Of a stretch of DNA of 55,724 nucleotides, positions 9,771 through 20,615 are shown in pieces. Both the position numbers and the translations under genes were made by a program. Origin of the DNA: Candidatus Omnitrophota bacterium. GTDB lineage: Bacteria > Omnitrophota > Gorgyraeia > Zapsychrales > Zapsychraceae. Where the stretch lies: assembly GCA_016212005.1 (NCBI GenBank), contig JACRHP010000059.1, positions 1-55,724 on the forward strand, read 5' to 3'. Below the pieces are notes generated by a model that was given only the letters and a program-made list of their open reading frames with translations, was not told the DNA's origin and searched no databases. Every line of letters starts with the position of its first letter. Positions within the stretch are counted from its first letter, which is position 1.

Positions 9771-11270
9771 TCATTGTGTCACAAATCGCTGAATTTCCCT
9801 CACGCACTGCCCGCTGCGGCAGGGGCGGTAGACGAGCGACAACCGGCGCCGGATGATGTCTTCCTCTTTAACGGCCATTTCGGTTTGTGTCGCGTAGACG
9901 ACCTGGGCCTTGATCGCCGGCGAGCAGGAACACAGCGGCTCTTTAAGGGTGGGGTCTTTGCGGGCGAGCAGCACGACGTCGCGGTAGCGCGTGCCATAAA
10001 TGTCCATTAAGTACTGAACCGTTTCCTCTTTAAAACCGTACGCGCGCGCGGCGTCCGCGGCGCTTTCGACGATCTTCCCGCTGCCAAAGACCGGAAATCC
10101 GGCGGCCGTGTCCACCAATTTTTGCGACGGCAGGATAACGCGCAGGCAATCTTCCGCGATCTTGCGGTACGTCGTGTATTTACCGCCCATGACATAAATA
10201 ACCCCCGAGTACGATTCCTTGATCACGTGCTGACGGGAAATCTGTGACGGCGCCCCTTCTTTGTGGACGAGCGGCCGCAGTCCGGCGAAGGCCGTCACGA
10301 TCTTTTCTTTTTCAAAACTTCCCTGGCCCGGGAATATCCGCCGCAATTCCCGGAACAAATAATCGATGTCCTCCTGGTCCGCGGCCACTTCATCGGGCGA
10401 GGCCTCGTAGTCGGTGTCCGTCGTGCCAATCAGAGAATTCCCCATCCAGGGAATGATAAAAAAAACGCGTTTGTCTTTGGCGGTGGGAAACAAAAGCGCG
10501 TGGTCGCTGATCTTCCCGGGACAGACGACGTGAATGCCTTTGGTCGTGCGCACCGGAGACGATACGTTGCCCTCTTCCTTACGCATCAGGACGTTCGTCC
10601 AGGGCCCGACCGCGCAGACGATCCGCCGCGCGTAAACGTCGAACTCTTTGCCGATCAAGGCATCAAGCGCGCGCACGCCGGCGGCCTTGCCGTCTTTTTT
10701 GATGAAGGATTTTACCTCGACGTAGTTGGCTACGTGCGCGCCGCGCGCCTCGGCGCTCAACACGTTCTCCAGCACAAGCCGCGCGTCGTCCATCTGCGCG
10801 TCGAAGTATAAGACGCCGCCGGCAAGCCCGTCCGCGTTCAAGCCCGGGACAAATTTCATGACTTCCCGCGCCCGAAGGAAACGGTGTCTGCCGATCCGGT
10901 ATTTCCCGGCAAGCCGGTCGTAAAGGGCGACACCAAGACGCATCATCCAGAGCGGTTTACGGTCGCCGCGGTAAACGGGAATGATGAAAGAAAGCGGCGT
11001 GACCAAATGCGGCGCGTCGCGCAGCAAAAAGGATCGCTCGCGCAGGGCCTCGCGCACCAGATCGAGGTCGAAGGTCTCCAGGTACCGCAGCCCGCCGTGG
11101 ATCAGCTTAGTGGATTTGCTCGAGGTGCCGGAGGCGAAGTCGCCTTTTTCCAGGAGTGCGACCTTCAGGCCGTTAAGGGCGGCCATGTGCGCGATCGCCG
11201 CGCCGTTGATCCCACCGCCGACAATGAGGACGTCGTAGGTGCCGTGGGTAAACTGGGAGATATTACGCAT
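9771..11270 (-). CDS. glpD: glycerol-3-phosphate dehydrogenase
   Basis: DVLIVGGGINGAAIAHMAALNGLKVALLEKGDFASGTSSKSTKLIHGGLRYL. Confidence 0.95.
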   Translation of the reverse strand: MRNISQFTHGTYDVLIVGGGINGAAIAHMAALNGLKVALLEKGDFASGTSSKSTKLIHGGLRYLETFDLDLVREALRERSFLLRDAPHLVTPLSFIIPVYRGDRKPLWMMRLGVALYDRLAGKYRIGRHRFLRAREVMKFVPGLNADGLAGGVLYFDAQMDDARLVLENVLSAEARGAHVANYVEVKSFIKKDGKAAGVRALDALIGKEFDVYARRIVCAVGPWTNVLMRKEEGNVSSPVRTTKGIHVVCPGKISDHALLFPTAKDKRVFFIIPWMGNSLIGTTDTDYEASPDEVAADQEDIDYLFRELRRIFPGQGSFEKEKIVTAFAGLRPLVHKEGAPSQISRQHVIKESYSGVIYVMGGKYTTYRKIAEDCLRVILPSQKLVDTAAGFPVFGSGKIVESAADAARAYGFKEETVQYLMDIYGTRYRDVVLLARKDPTLKEPLCSCSPAIKAQVVYATQTEMAVKEEDIIRRRLSLVYRPCRSGQCVREIQRFVTQ

Positions 11271-11276
11271 GAAAAT

Positions 11277-11350
11277 GTCACCGGGTCACAACGTCACCAG
11301 GTCACACGTTAAAAACTACGTGTGACCTTGTGTCCTTGTGACCTTGCGAC
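11277..11350. repeat. palindromic element with 4x8-bp tandem units per arm (element A)
   Basis: gtcaccgg gtcacaac gtcaccag gtcacacg / ttaaaaacta / cgtgtgac cttgtgtc cttgtgac cttgcgac. Confidence 0.85.
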
Positions 11351-12887
11351 TACTTCCTTTTGCTTTTTCAACTGCCTGTTGCCAGCCCGCGTAAAGCTCG
11401 GCGCGGCGGCCGGCGGACATCTCCGGGGCAAAGGTGCATTCGGTTTGGCGCAATTTAGCCAGATCCTTTTTACCGCTCCACCAGCCGACCGTGACACCAG
11501 CCAGATACGCCGCGCCCTGCGCGGTCGATTCGATTGTTTTGGGACGCACGATCCGGCAATTTAAAATATCCGCCTGGAATTGCATCAGGAAATCATTCTT
11601 GCACGCGCCGCCGTCGACATTCAACGCCCTGATCCGGGTCCCGGATTCTTCTTGCATCAGATCGAACACGTCTTTAGTCTGGTACGCCATTGACTCCAGC
11701 GCCGCGCGCGCAATGTGTTTGACGTTGGCACCGCGCGTCAAGCCACAAATCAATCCCCGCGCGTCGCTATCCCAATACGGCGCGCCCAGCCCGACAAAGG
11801 CCGGTACAAAATAAACCCCGTGAGTGTCCTTTAAGCCGCGAATCATTGCTTCAGTCTGCGCCGAGGTTTTGATCACGCCTAACTGATCCCGCAGCCACTG
11901 CACCACGGCACCGGCAATGAAGACAGAACCTTCCAGCGCGTAAACCGGTTTACCTTTGTCGTCACTGGCCAGTGTTGAAAGTAAACCCTTCTTTGAGTAA
12001 ATCAATTTCCTGCCCGTGTTCAGGACAATGAAACACCCCGTGCCGTAGGTATTCTTGACGGTGCCGGGCGCGTAACAGCCCTGGCCGTACAACGCGGCCT
12101 GCTGGTCGCCCAAAACGGCCGTAATTGGAATCCCGGCCGGTAGGGACAGGTCTAGACCTGTCCCTGCCGTGTACCCGGATTGCCGGCCGGAATTCTTTTG
12201 AGCCTTGGTGTACCCGAAAACGGACCCTGAATTTTGCACACGCGGCAAGGTCACGGAAGGAATTTTCAGAATCTTTAGAAGTTGCGGGTCCCATTTTTTG
12301 GTGCGAATGTTGAAAATCAGCGTGCGCGAGGCGTTGGTCGGGTCGGTGGCGTGGGATTCCCCGCCGGTCAATTTCCAAATGAGCCAGCTGTCAATCGTGC
12401 CGAAACAGATCCCGCCTTTTTCCGCCCGGCGGCGCAAACCCGGGACGTGGTCCAGCAGCCAGCGGATCTTGGTCCCCGAAAAATACGCGTCAAGGACGAG
12501 CCCCGTTTTTGCGCGAAACAATTTCTCCAGGCCCTTCGCCTTAAGCGCTTGGCAAAGATCCGCCGTGCGCCGGCACTGCCAGACAATGGCACGGTGGACG
12601 GGCTTGCCCGTCTTGCGGTCCCACAACACGGTCGTCTCGCGCTGGTTGGTAATGCCGATGGCGGCGATCTCTTGGGGTGAAACGCGGGATTTCTTTAAAA
12701 CGCCTTTGATGACCGCGGCACAAGACGCCCAGATCTCGTCGGCGTCGTGTTCCACCCAGCCGGGCTTGGGGAAATATTGCGGGAATTCCTTGTAATCGCT
12801 GGCAACAACACTACCTTTCGCGGCAAACAAAAAAGCCCTTGACCCGGTGGTACCCTGATCAAGAGCGAGGATGTAGCGCTTATTCAT
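11316..12887 (-). CDS. glpK: glycerol kinase
   Basis: ALDQGTTGSRAFLF, ITNQRETTVLWDRKTGKP, NVDGGACKNDFLMQFQADIL; C-terminal tail encoded by element A. Confidence 0.95.
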   Translation of the reverse strand: MNKRYILALDQGTTGSRAFLFAAKGSVVASDYKEFPQYFPKPGWVEHDADEIWASCAAVIKGVLKKSRVSPQEIAAIGITNQRETTVLWDRKTGKPVHRAIVWQCRRTADLCQALKAKGLEKLFRAKTGLVLDAYFSGTKIRWLLDHVPGLRRRAEKGGICFGTIDSWLIWKLTGGESHATDPTNASRTLIFNIRTKKWDPQLLKILKIPSVTLPRVQNSGSVFGYTKAQKNSGRQSGYTAGTGLDLSLPAGIPITAVLGDQQAALYGQGCYAPGTVKNTYGTGCFIVLNTGRKLIYSKKGLLSTLASDDKGKPVYALEGSVFIAGAVVQWLRDQLGVIKTSAQTEAMIRGLKDTHGVYFVPAFVGLGAPYWDSDARGLICGLTRGANVKHIARAALESMAYQTKDVFDLMQEESGTRIRALNVDGGACKNDFLMQFQADILNCRIVRPKTIESTAQGAAYLAGVTVGWWSGKKDLAKLRQTECTFAPEMSAGRRAELYAGWQQAVEKAKGSSRKVTRTQGHT

Positions 12888-12894
12888 AAAGTCC

Positions 12895-12968
12895 AGTGGT
12901 AAGTCGTAAGTGGTAAGTGACTAAGCAAGAAATTTTTGCTTACGACTTACGACTTATCACTTACGACT
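12895..12968. repeat. palindromic element with about 7-bp tandem units (element B)
   Basis: agtggta agtcgta agtggta agtgacta agc ... gct tacgact tacgact tatcact tacgact. Confidence 0.85.
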
Positions 12969-14395
12969 GATTGCATCAAATAACTGTGCACGCCTTTGGC
13001 GGCGGCGCGGCCTTCGTGGATGGCCCAGACAACGAGCGACTGTCCGCGCGTCATGTCTCCGGCGGTGAAAACGCCAGGGACACTCGTCATCTTGTTTTTA
13101 TCGGCTTTAACGTTGCTGCGCTCGTCTAATTCCACACCGAAATCTTGTAATAAACCATTCTTGACCGGGCCTAAGAATCCCATCGCGAGAAGAACAAGGT
13201 CGGCATCGACGGTAAATTCCGATCCCGGCACCTCGGTCATGGCCGGGCGTCCGGTCTTCGGGTCTTTGGGCCCGAATTGCAGCTTCACGCCGTGCAACTT
13301 TTTGACCGCGCCCTTCTCGCCGCTGAATTTCTTGGTCATGACGGAATAGTCGCGCTCCACGCCTTCTTCGTGCGAGGTCGAGGTGCGCTCGACGAGCGCC
13401 CATTGCGGCCAGGGATTTTCCGGATTACGGTCTTTCGGCGGACGCGCTAAAAGCTCGAACTGCCGGACGACCTTCGCGCCATGGCGGTTGGCGGTCCCGA
13501 CGCAATCGGAACCCGTGTCGCCGCCGCCCAAGACCACGACATTCTTTCCTTCGGCACTGATACGCTCCTTCGCGGGGACCTTTTGTCCGGCATTGACGCG
13601 GTTCTGCTGGGTCAAGAAATCCATCGCGAAATGCACACCTTTAAGATTCCTTCCCTCAACCGGCAGATCCCGCGGCTGTTCCGCGCCGCCGCACAGGACG
13701 ACCGCGTCGAATTTCTCGCGCAGTTCCGCGGCCTTGATGTCGACACCGACGTTCGTTTTTGTTTTAAACTTGACGCCTTCCGCTTCCATGCGCTTGACGC
13801 GCCGCTCGATGACCCATTTCTCCAGCTTGAAATCAGGGATCCCCAAACGCAGCAACCCGCCGATATATTCGTTCTTTTCATAAACGGTCACTTTATGTCC
13901 GGCCTTGTTCAATTGATCCGCGCAGGCCAGCCCCGCCGGGCCGGAGCCGACGACGGCAACGGCTTTCCCGGTCCTTTTCCTGGGCACTTCGGGCTTGACC
14001 CAACCCTCCTTGTACGCTCGTTCAATAATGGAAACTTCGATATTTTTGATGGTGACCGGCGGGGCGTTGATCCCCAGGACGCAGGAATTCTCGCACGGGG
14101 CGGGGCAAACGCGTCCGGTAAATTCGGGAAAGTTGTTGGTCTTGTGCAGGCGCTCGATCGCTTCCTGCCAGCGGTCGCGGAAAACAAGATCGTTCCAGTC
14201 GGGGATAATGTTGCCGATAGGGCACCCAACCTGACAAAACGGGACGCCGCAATCCATGCAGCGCGCGCCCTGCTTTTTCAGATCCTCCTCGGGCATCGGC
14301 TGGTAAAATTCCTTCCAATGCTTCAAGCGCCGGACAATAGACTCCTTGTGGAAGTCTTCCCTGTTATATTTTATGAATCCGGTAACGTCACCCAT
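12947..14395 (-). CDS. gltD: glutamate synthase small subunit
   Basis: [55 protein letters not shown]. Confidence 0.95.
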   Translation of the reverse strand: MGDVTGFIKYNREDFHKESIVRRLKHWKEFYQPMPEEDLKKQGARCMDCGVPFCQVGCPIGNIIPDWNDLVFRDRWQEAIERLHKTNNFPEFTGRVCPAPCENSCVLGINAPPVTIKNIEVSIIERAYKEGWVKPEVPRKRTGKAVAVVGSGPAGLACADQLNKAGHKVTVYEKNEYIGGLLRLGIPDFKLEKWVIERRVKRMEAEGVKFKTKTNVGVDIKAAELREKFDAVVLCGGAEQPRDLPVEGRNLKGVHFAMDFLTQQNRVNAGQKVPAKERISAEGKNVVVLGGGDTGSDCVGTANRHGAKVVRQFELLARPPKDRNPENPWPQWALVERTSTSHEEGVERDYSVMTKKFSGEKGAVKKLHGVKLQFGPKDPKTGRPAMTEVPGSEFTVDADLVLLAMGFLGPVKNGLLQDFGVELDERSNVKADKNKMTSVPGVFTAGDMTRGQSLVVWAIHEGRAAAKGVHSYLMQSVVSDKS

Positions 14396-14407
14396 CTTTT
14401 AGCTTTC

Positions 14408-14461
14408 AGTCGTCAGTCTTCAGACATCAGACTGAAGTCTGACGACTGATGACTGACGACT
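14408..14461. repeat. palindromic element with about 7-bp tandem units (element C)
   Basis: agtcgtcagtcttcagacatcagact ga agtctgacgactgatgactgacgact. Confidence 0.85.
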
Positions 14462-14464
14462 CGT

Positions 14465-17400
14465 TCAATTTCCATCTTTTCTCGCCGCTGCGCCGGTAAC
14501 CAGCTCTTTTTCGCCGGGCAGCGCCGCGGCCTCGGCGGCCTGTTCCACAACCCGCCGGTAATCGATGGGGTAGACTTTGACAAACTGCGGCACGGTTTTT
14601 GTCCAGTTGCCCAAAACACGCCGGGCAACGGAACTCTCCGTGTATTGGGCGTGATCCGTGATGAGCTGTTTCAATTCCCGGATGTCTTCCTCGCGCTCAA
14701 CCGGGAATAATTCCACCATCCCCATATTGCACCGCGTCTTGAATTGAGTGTCCACATCCCACACGTAGGCGATGCCGCCGCTCATGCCGGCGGCAAAATT
14801 ACGTCCCGTGCGCCCGAGGATGACCACCCGTCCGCCGGTCATATATTCGCAGCCGTGGTCCCCGACACCCTCGACGACCGCCGCGGCGCCGCTGTTACGC
14901 ACGCAAAACCGCTCGCCGGCGATCCCGCGGAAATACGCCTCGCCGCAAACCGCGCCGTACAAAACAACATTACCGACGAGGATATTCTCTTCCGGCACGA
15001 AAACCGCTTTTCTCGACGGATAAACGATCAATTTCCCGCCGGAAAGCCCTTTGCCGGCGTAATCGTTGGTGTCGCCTTCCAGCGTAAAGGTCACCCCGTG
15101 CGCCAGGAACGCGGCGAAACTCTGCCCGGCGGAACCTTCAAATTTGATCTGGATAGTGTCATCCGGCAGCCCGGCCAGACCATACTTGCGGGCGATGGCG
15201 GAACTAAGCATCGTCCCGACGGTACGGTTGATATTCTGGACAGGAAAATTCAATTTCACCGGCGTCTTGTTGAGGATCGCCTGCGGACAGCTTTCGATGA
15301 TCTGGTTATCCAGGGCTTTCTCCAGGCCGTGGTCCTGGCGCCCGACATGATGGATGGCCACGTGTTTGGGCACGTCGGGCCTGTGCAGGATGTTGGTCAG
15401 GTCGATCCCCCTGGCCTTCCAGTGGTCGACCGCCTCCCGGGTCTCGAGCATATCGACGCGGCCGACCATGTCCTCGAATTTACGGAACCCCAGCCCGGCC
15501 ATAATCTCACGCACTTCTTCGGCGACAAACGTGAAATAATTCACCACGTGCTCCGGCTGGCCGGTGAATTTTTTGCGCAGCTCCTTGTCCTGGGTGGCGA
15601 TCCCCACCGAGCAGGTGTTCAAATGACATTTACGCAGGAGGATACAACCCATCGAAACCAGCGCGATCGTCGAAAACCCGAACTCGTCGGCGCCGAGCAT
15701 CGCGGCGATGGCCACGTCGCGGCCGGTCTTCAGCTGCCCGTCGGTCTGCACGCGGATGCGCCCGCGCAGATCGTTCATGACCAGGACCTGCTGCGTTTCC
15801 GCGATGCCGAGCTCCATGGGAAGCCCCGCGTGTTTGATCGAGGTCTGCGGCGAGGCGCCGGTGCCGCCCTCGAAGCCGCTGATCAAGACATGGTCGGACT
15901 TGCCCTTGGAAACCCCGGCGGCGATGGTGCCCACGCCGATCTCGGATACCAATTTCACGCTCACGTCCGCCTTCGGGTTGGCGTTCTTAAGATCGTGGAT
16001 CAACTGCGCCAAGTCTTCGATGGAATAAATATCATGGTGCGGCGGCGGAGAAATAAGCCCCACGCCGGGCGTGGTGTGCCGGGTCGCCGCGATCTCTTCG
16101 CTGACCTTGTGCCCGGGGAGCTGTCCGCCCTCGCCGGGCTTCGCCCCTTGCGCCATCTTGATCTGCAGTTGGTCGGCATTGACGAGATATTCGATCGTGA
16201 CGCCGAACCGTCCCTGCGCGACCTGCTTGATGCGGCTGCGCCGCCAGTCGCCGTTGGGGTCTTTCTGGTAGCGGTCCGCGTCCTCGCCGCCCTCGCCCGT
16301 GTTGGAAAATCCGCCCATGCGGTTCATGGCGATGGCAAGCGTTTCGTGCGCCTCTTTGGAAATAGAGCCGTAGCTCATGGCGCCGGTGGCGAAACGCTTG
16401 ACGATCTCCGATGCCGGCTCGACTTCCCCGACAGGGACCGGCTTGCCTTGCTTGAACGTCAAAAGCCCCCGGATCGTCGCCAGGTTCGTTTCCTGGTTGT
16501 TGACCAGCCTGGCGAACTGTTTATAAAGATCATGTTTACCGCTACGCACCGCGTGCTGGAGCATGGCGATCGTCGCCGGGTTGAGCTGATGGTGCTCGCC
16601 TTCCTTGCGCCAATGATAATCGCCGCCCTCTTCGAGCATCGTGTCGTAGACGTTCTCCACCGGATACGCATGTTTATGGCGGCGCAGCGCTTCTTCAGCC
16701 ACGGTCTCGATGCCGATCCCGCCGATGCGCGAAGGCGTCGCCGTGAAATATTTCTTGATGAATTCCTCACCCAGGCCCACGGCCTCGAAGATCTGCGCGC
16801 CGCAGTAGGACTGGACGGTCGAGATCCCCATCTTGGAAATGATCTTGAACAACCCCTTGCGGGTCGATTTCAGGAAATTCTTCTGCGCGTGCTCGCTGTC
16901 GAGATTCTCCGGATAAATCCCCTGGCGGATCTCGTTTTCAATCGTCTCAAAGGCGAGATACGGGTTAATCGCGTTGGCCCCGTAGCCGATCAAGACGGCG
17001 AAATGGTGCATCTCGCGGGCCTCGCCGGTCTCCAGGACCAGGCTCACCTTCGTGCGCGTCCCCTTGCGGATCAGATGATGATGCAGCCCCGAGCAGGCCA
17101 GGAGCGACGGGATGGGGACATTGTCCTTATTGACGTCGCGGTCCGACAAGATCAGGATCGTGTAGCCCTCCCCTATGGCCTTGTCCGCCTCACGGAAAAG
17201 TTTCTCCATGGCCGGATCCAGCCCTTCGGGCCCTTTGGCCGCTTTAAAGACCGACGACAGTGTCGTTGTCTTGAGGCCGCCGGTATTCACGCGGCGGATC
17301 TTTTCCAGCTCTTCATTGGTCAAGACCGGCCGCGCCACACGCAGGCGGCGGGCGTGCTGCGGCGTTTCATCCAAAAGGTTCCCTTCGGCCCCCAGCATCA

Positions 17401-19036
17401 CGGATTCGTCCATGACGACCTCTTCGCGGATGGAATCGATCGGAGGGTTGGTCACCTGCGCGAAAAGCTGTTTGAAATAATTAAAAAGAGGCTGCGGCCG
17501 CCGGGAAAGGACCGCCAGAGGCGTGTCGGTGCCCATCGAACCGGTCGCCTCCAGGCCCGTCGTCGCCATCGGCTGCAGGATAATTTTCAAATCTTCCAGC
17601 GTGTAGCCGAAGGCCCACTGGCGCTCCAGAAGCGTTTTTGCGTTAAACCCGTGCACCTTTTTCGGCTTGGGCAGGTCTTCCAGTAAAACAAGATTTTCCT
17701 TGAGCCACTGCCCGTAAGGATTACGGGAAGCGTATTCGTGCTTGATCTCCTCGTCGTCGATGATGCGCCCGGCCTGGGTGTCGATCAAAAATATCTTGCC
17801 CGGCTGCAGGCGCCATTTCTTGAGGACGTTCTGCGGCTCCACGGGAAGCACGCCCGTTTCCGAGGCCATAATGACCAGGTCGTCTTTGGTGACCCAGTAG
17901 CGCGAAGGCCGCAGGCCGTTACGGTCGAGCACGGCGCCGACATAGCGCCCGTCGGTAAAAGCGATCGAGGCCGGCCCGTCCCAGGGCTCCATCAGGCACG
18001 AATGGTATTCGTAAAAATCCTTTTTCTCCCGGCTCATGCTCTCGTGGCCGTTCCAGGCCTCGGGGATCATCATCATGATCGCGTGCGCGAGCGGCCGGCC
18101 GGAGAGGACAAGCATCTCAAACACGTTGTCGAACGTCGCCGAGTCGCTGCCGTGCGGCACGACGATGGAAAGGACTTTCTTAAGGTCTTTGCCGAAGGCC
18201 TTGGTCGTAAATTGCATTTCACGCGCGTGCATCCAGTTGATGTTCCCGCGCAGGGTATTGATCTCGCCGTTATGCGCCATCATACGGTACGGATGCGCCA
18301 GCGCCCACGTCGGGAACGTGTTGGTGCTGTAACGTGAATGGACCATGGCCAAAGCCGAGCTCATGTCCGGGTCGCTTAAGTCCGGGAAAAAGCGGTCCAG
18401 CTGTTCGGCCATCAATTGCCCTTTATATACCATGGTCTTGCTGGAAAGACTGCAGAAATAATAATAATTGCGCTGGTTCAGGACCGAGGCCTGCACCTTG
18501 TTATAGAGGCGCTTGCGGATCACGTAAAGCTTGCGTTCAAAGGCGTCCCCCGCGGCCGTGTTTTTCCCCCGGCCGATAAAAAGCTGCTTGAAGGCGGGCA
18601 TGACGGAACGCGCGACCTTGCCGATCTTGGCCGGGTCGTGCGGCACTTCGCGCCATCCCAGGAATTTCTGGCCCTCTTCGCGGATGATATGCTCGGTCCA
18701 CTCCTCCATCGTGTTGCGGTCCTCGGGGCCGGGCGGCAAAAAGACGATCCCCGCGCCGTAATCGCCCGGGGGAGGCAAGTCGATGTGGAGCTCGGCGCAT
18801 TTTTTGCGAAAAAACGCGTCCGGCATCTGGACGGTGATCCCGGCGCCGTCGCCGGTCTCGGGGTCGCACCCGCAAGCCCCGCGATGGGTGAGATTTTCCA
18901 GCATCTGGATCCCGTTGCGGACGATCGCGTGGGATTTCTGTCCTTTAAGGTGGGCAACAAAGCCGACACCGCAGCTGTCGTGCTCAAAGCGCGGGTCGTA
19001 TAAACCTTTTTTAAACTTGTATTGTTCAGGAATCAT
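14465..19036 (-). CDS. gltB: glutamate synthase large subunit
   Basis: 1523 aa, [18 protein letters not shown]-terminus (class II GATase), central FMN/Fe-S and C-terminal GXGXG domains. Confidence 0.97.
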   Translation of the reverse strand: MIPEQYKFKKGLYDPRFEHDSCGVGFVAHLKGQKSHAIVRNGIQMLENLTHRGACGCDPETGDGAGITVQMPDAFFRKKCAELHIDLPPPGDYGAGIVFLPPGPEDRNTMEEWTEHIIREEGQKFLGWREVPHDPAKIGKVARSVMPAFKQLFIGRGKNTAAGDAFERKLYVIRKRLYNKVQASVLNQRNYYYFCSLSSKTMVYKGQLMAEQLDRFFPDLSDPDMSSALAMVHSRYSTNTFPTWALAHPYRMMAHNGEINTLRGNINWMHAREMQFTTKAFGKDLKKVLSIVVPHGSDSATFDNVFEMLVLSGRPLAHAIMMMIPEAWNGHESMSREKKDFYEYHSCLMEPWDGPASIAFTDGRYVGAVLDRNGLRPSRYWVTKDDLVIMASETGVLPVEPQNVLKKWRLQPGKIFLIDTQAGRIIDDEEIKHEYASRNPYGQWLKENLVLLEDLPKPKKVHGFNAKTLLERQWAFGYTLEDLKIILQPMATTGLEATGSMGTDTPLAVLSRRPQPLFNYFKQLFAQVTNPPIDSIREEVVMDESVMLGAEGNLLDETPQHARRLRVARPVLTNEELEKIRRVNTGGLKTTTLSSVFKAAKGPEGLDPAMEKLFREADKAIGEGYTILILSDRDVNKDNVPIPSLLACSGLHHHLIRKGTRTKVSLVLETGEAREMHHFAVLIGYGANAINPYLAFETIENEIRQGIYPENLDSEHAQKNFLKSTRKGLFKIISKMGISTVQSYCGAQIFEAVGLGEEFIKKYFTATPSRIGGIGIETVAEEALRRHKHAYPVENVYDTMLEEGGDYHWRKEGEHHQLNPATIAMLQHAVRSGKHDLYKQFARLVNNQETNLATIRGLLTFKQGKPVPVGEVEPASEIVKRFATGAMSYGSISKEAHETLAIAMNRMGGFSNTGEGGEDADRYQKDPNGDWRRSRIKQVAQGRFGVTIEYLVNADQLQIKMAQGAKPGEGGQLPGHKVSEEIAATRHTTPGVGLISPPPHHDIYSIEDLAQLIHDLKNANPKADVSVKLVSEIGVGTIAAGVSKGKSDHVLISGFEGGTGASPQTSIKHAGLPMELGIAETQQVLVMNDLRGRIRVQTDGQLKTGRDVAIAAMLGADEFGFSTIALVSMGCILLRKCHLNTCSVGIATQDKELRKKFTGQPEHVVNYFTFVAEEVREIMAGLGFRKFEDMVGRVDMLETREAVDHWKARGIDLTNILHRPDVPKHVAIHHVGRQDHGLEKALDNQIIESCPQAILNKTPVKLNFPVQNINRTVGTMLSSAIARKYGLAGLPDDTIQIKFEGSAGQSFAAFLAHGVTFTLEGDTNDYAGKGLSGGKLIVYPSRKAVFVPEENILVGNVVLYGAVCGEAYFRGIAGERFCVRNSGAAAVVEGVGDHGCEYMTGGRVVILGRTGRNFAAGMSGGIAYVWDVDTQFKTRCNMGMVELFPVEREEDIRELKQLITDHAQYTESSVARRVLGNWTKTVPQFVKVYPIDYRRVVEQAAEAAALPGEKELVTGAAARKDGN

Positions 19037-19163
19037 AGCTTTTTCATTGTACCGATTTTCCCCTAAAATTCAACCGAAAATTCCGGTTTGTCCGTCTTTC
19101 TACGAAGATACGCTTAATCAGTTGAAAAACATACGGATACATCTGATCAATAAAAAACATTAC

Positions 19164-19195
19164 ATGTCACAGCAGCATGTCACAGTATGTCACAG
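19164..19195. repeat. three copies of ATGTCACAG
   Basis: copies at 19164, 19177 and 19187. Confidence 0.7.
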
Positions 19196-19230
19196 TAAAT
19201 TTGTCCCTTGGCAATGTCTCTTATTGTCCC

Positions 19231-19481
19231 TTATTGGGCCTGCTCAAGGCTTAAAGCCGTGCCTTCGATGCGCGTGGAATGGTGCGACTCAAGGATGAGC
19301 GCCTTTTTCTGCATATCGGCGATCCAGTCGTCCTTGAGCTTGACCGCGTCCAGGAACCCGCGCACCCGCTCGATCTCCACAAGCGCCTTGCGCCAGTCCT
19401 GAGCGAAGCCCCCCGATTTTGTCCGGGGCGAGTCGAAGGGTTGATCTTCGGGGTTATAGTGTATTTCGGACTAAATGCCAC
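19231..19481 (-). pseudogene. Fic family protein N-terminal remnant interrupted by a dispersed repeat
   Basis: VAFSPKYTITPKIN then, after repeat, DWRKALVEIERVRGFLDAVKLKDDWIADMQKKALILESHHSTRIEGTALSLEQAQ* in a different frame. Confidence 0.75.
19398..19440 (-). repeat. dispersed CCTTCGAC...GCTCAGG repeat inside the Fic remnant
   Basis: minus strand CCTTCGACTCGCCCCGGACAAAATCGGGGGGCTTCGCTCAGG. Confidence 0.65.
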
Positions 19482-19540
19482 CACACACCTCAATTACAAA
19501 GAATCCCGGTTGATGCCTTATTTATTGATGTCATATTCGT

Positions 19541-19774
19541 TCATTTGTCAGCCGTAGGTCTCCAAATAGATGACATGCTTTCGCTTGCCGTTCTCTGGAG
19601 TTCCTGCGGGTGTTTTTTCGGTCTCTTGCATTCTAACCCCTTCTCATAACATAGCTTCCACGGTTGGTTGATTTCCAGTTTTACAATTTCCTTGTAGTTC
19701 GGGGCGTCCATTGAGCCGCGGATGCTGCATGCCGCGTCCCACAGCCACGTTTCAAGGGTTTTTATGTCAAGCAT
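19541..19774 (-). pseudogene. truncated type I restriction methyltransferase (HsdM) N-terminus
   Basis: MLDIKTLETWLWDAACSIRGSMDAPNYK matches the HsdM N-terminal pattern, then diverges and stops at 77 aa. Confidence 0.65.
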
Positions 19775-19796
19775 AGAAATTGTTTTGTCCTGGAAT

Positions 19797-20615
19797 TTAA
19801 CTAGATTTCGGGGGGAATTTCTTCAGTAATCTTTCAAGATGCTCCGAGGCTTTATTTATCCTGTGTAGAATCCCATTGATTCGCCGTTTGTCAAATTCCT
19901 CTTCTTCCCCCATGCATATTAAAACATTTTTCTTGGCAGGATCTGCCTTGCAGTGGGCAAGGAGGTTCCTGTCACCTGCCAGCTTATCAACCTCGGATGA
20001 TAACCCCTCAAATTCCTTCTCAATTTTATTCTCCTTCAGTATCTTTGCCAGCGTGGATTTCTTCCCGGCCAGGGAATTATATTTATTCTCAAGGATAAAA
20101 TTATGGAACTGTTCCAATGTGTCCTTCGGGATTTCAAAATAACCTGCAAAAAATTCATTCACCTTTAATTCTAGATCAATAATCAAGGAAATTACCATGC
20201 CCCTCAAGAAAACGATGTCCTCGCATCTCTTCAAATTTTTGTCTATCAGTTTCTTCAATTTATCCTCAATATCCTTTCCTTCAACAATTTCAACAAACCC
20301 ATAATGTTCCTGCCGTACTTCATCAGGATCAAAACCCTTGGCAGAATAAAACAAGACATCGGTCAATTTCCCCTTTTGCTTTAAAATCTGTATTACAGTA
20401 ATACCATCCATCGGGTCAGGTAAATTTTTATCAGTTACAACGATATCAATAGGAATCCTGTCTGTGATAGCCTTCTTGAATTGATTCCCGTTTTCATCAA
20501 GAATGATATTGGGCTCAAAATTCTTGCCCTTGAGGTAATCGCGGATGGCATCAACCTGGCTTTTCATGGCCCTCGGTTTATCTTCAATCCAGATAATGGT
20601 GAAAGCTTGGTTCAT
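19797..20615 (-). CDS. response regulator receiver protein with HEPN-like C-terminal domain
   Basis: IIWIEDKP acidic pair, VVTDKNLPD (D62), FYSAKG; C-terminal SLAGKKSTLAKIL...VDKLAGDRNLLAH (R216-x4-H221). Confidence 0.75.
   Translation of the reverse strand: MNQAFTIIWIEDKPRAMKSQVDAIRDYLKGKNFEPNIILDENGNQFKKAITDRIPIDIVVTDKNLPDPMDGITVIQILKQKGKLTDVLFYSAKGFDPDEVRQEHYGFVEIVEGKDIEDKLKKLIDKNLKRCEDIVFLRGMVISLIIDLELKVNEFFAGYFEIPKDTLEQFHNFILENKYNSLAGKKSTLAKILKENKIEKEFEGLSSEVDKLAGDRNLLAHCKADPAKKNVLICMGEEEEFDKRRINGILHRINKASEHLERLLKKFPPKSS

Noticed and set aside
11277-11350. Tandem 8-bp units considered as a mini CRISPR array
   Set aside because: Units are 7-8 bp without spacers and arranged as inverted arms; no cas genes in the window.
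13481-14449. 322 aa plus-strand ORF antisense to gltD
   Set aside because: Shadow ORF; gltD on the other strand has all expected motifs.
14744-17686. 980 aa plus-strand ORF antisense to gltB
   Set aside because: Shadow ORF from high GC codon bias opposite a clearly coding gltB; the translation is R/H/D/L-rich with no recognisable domain.
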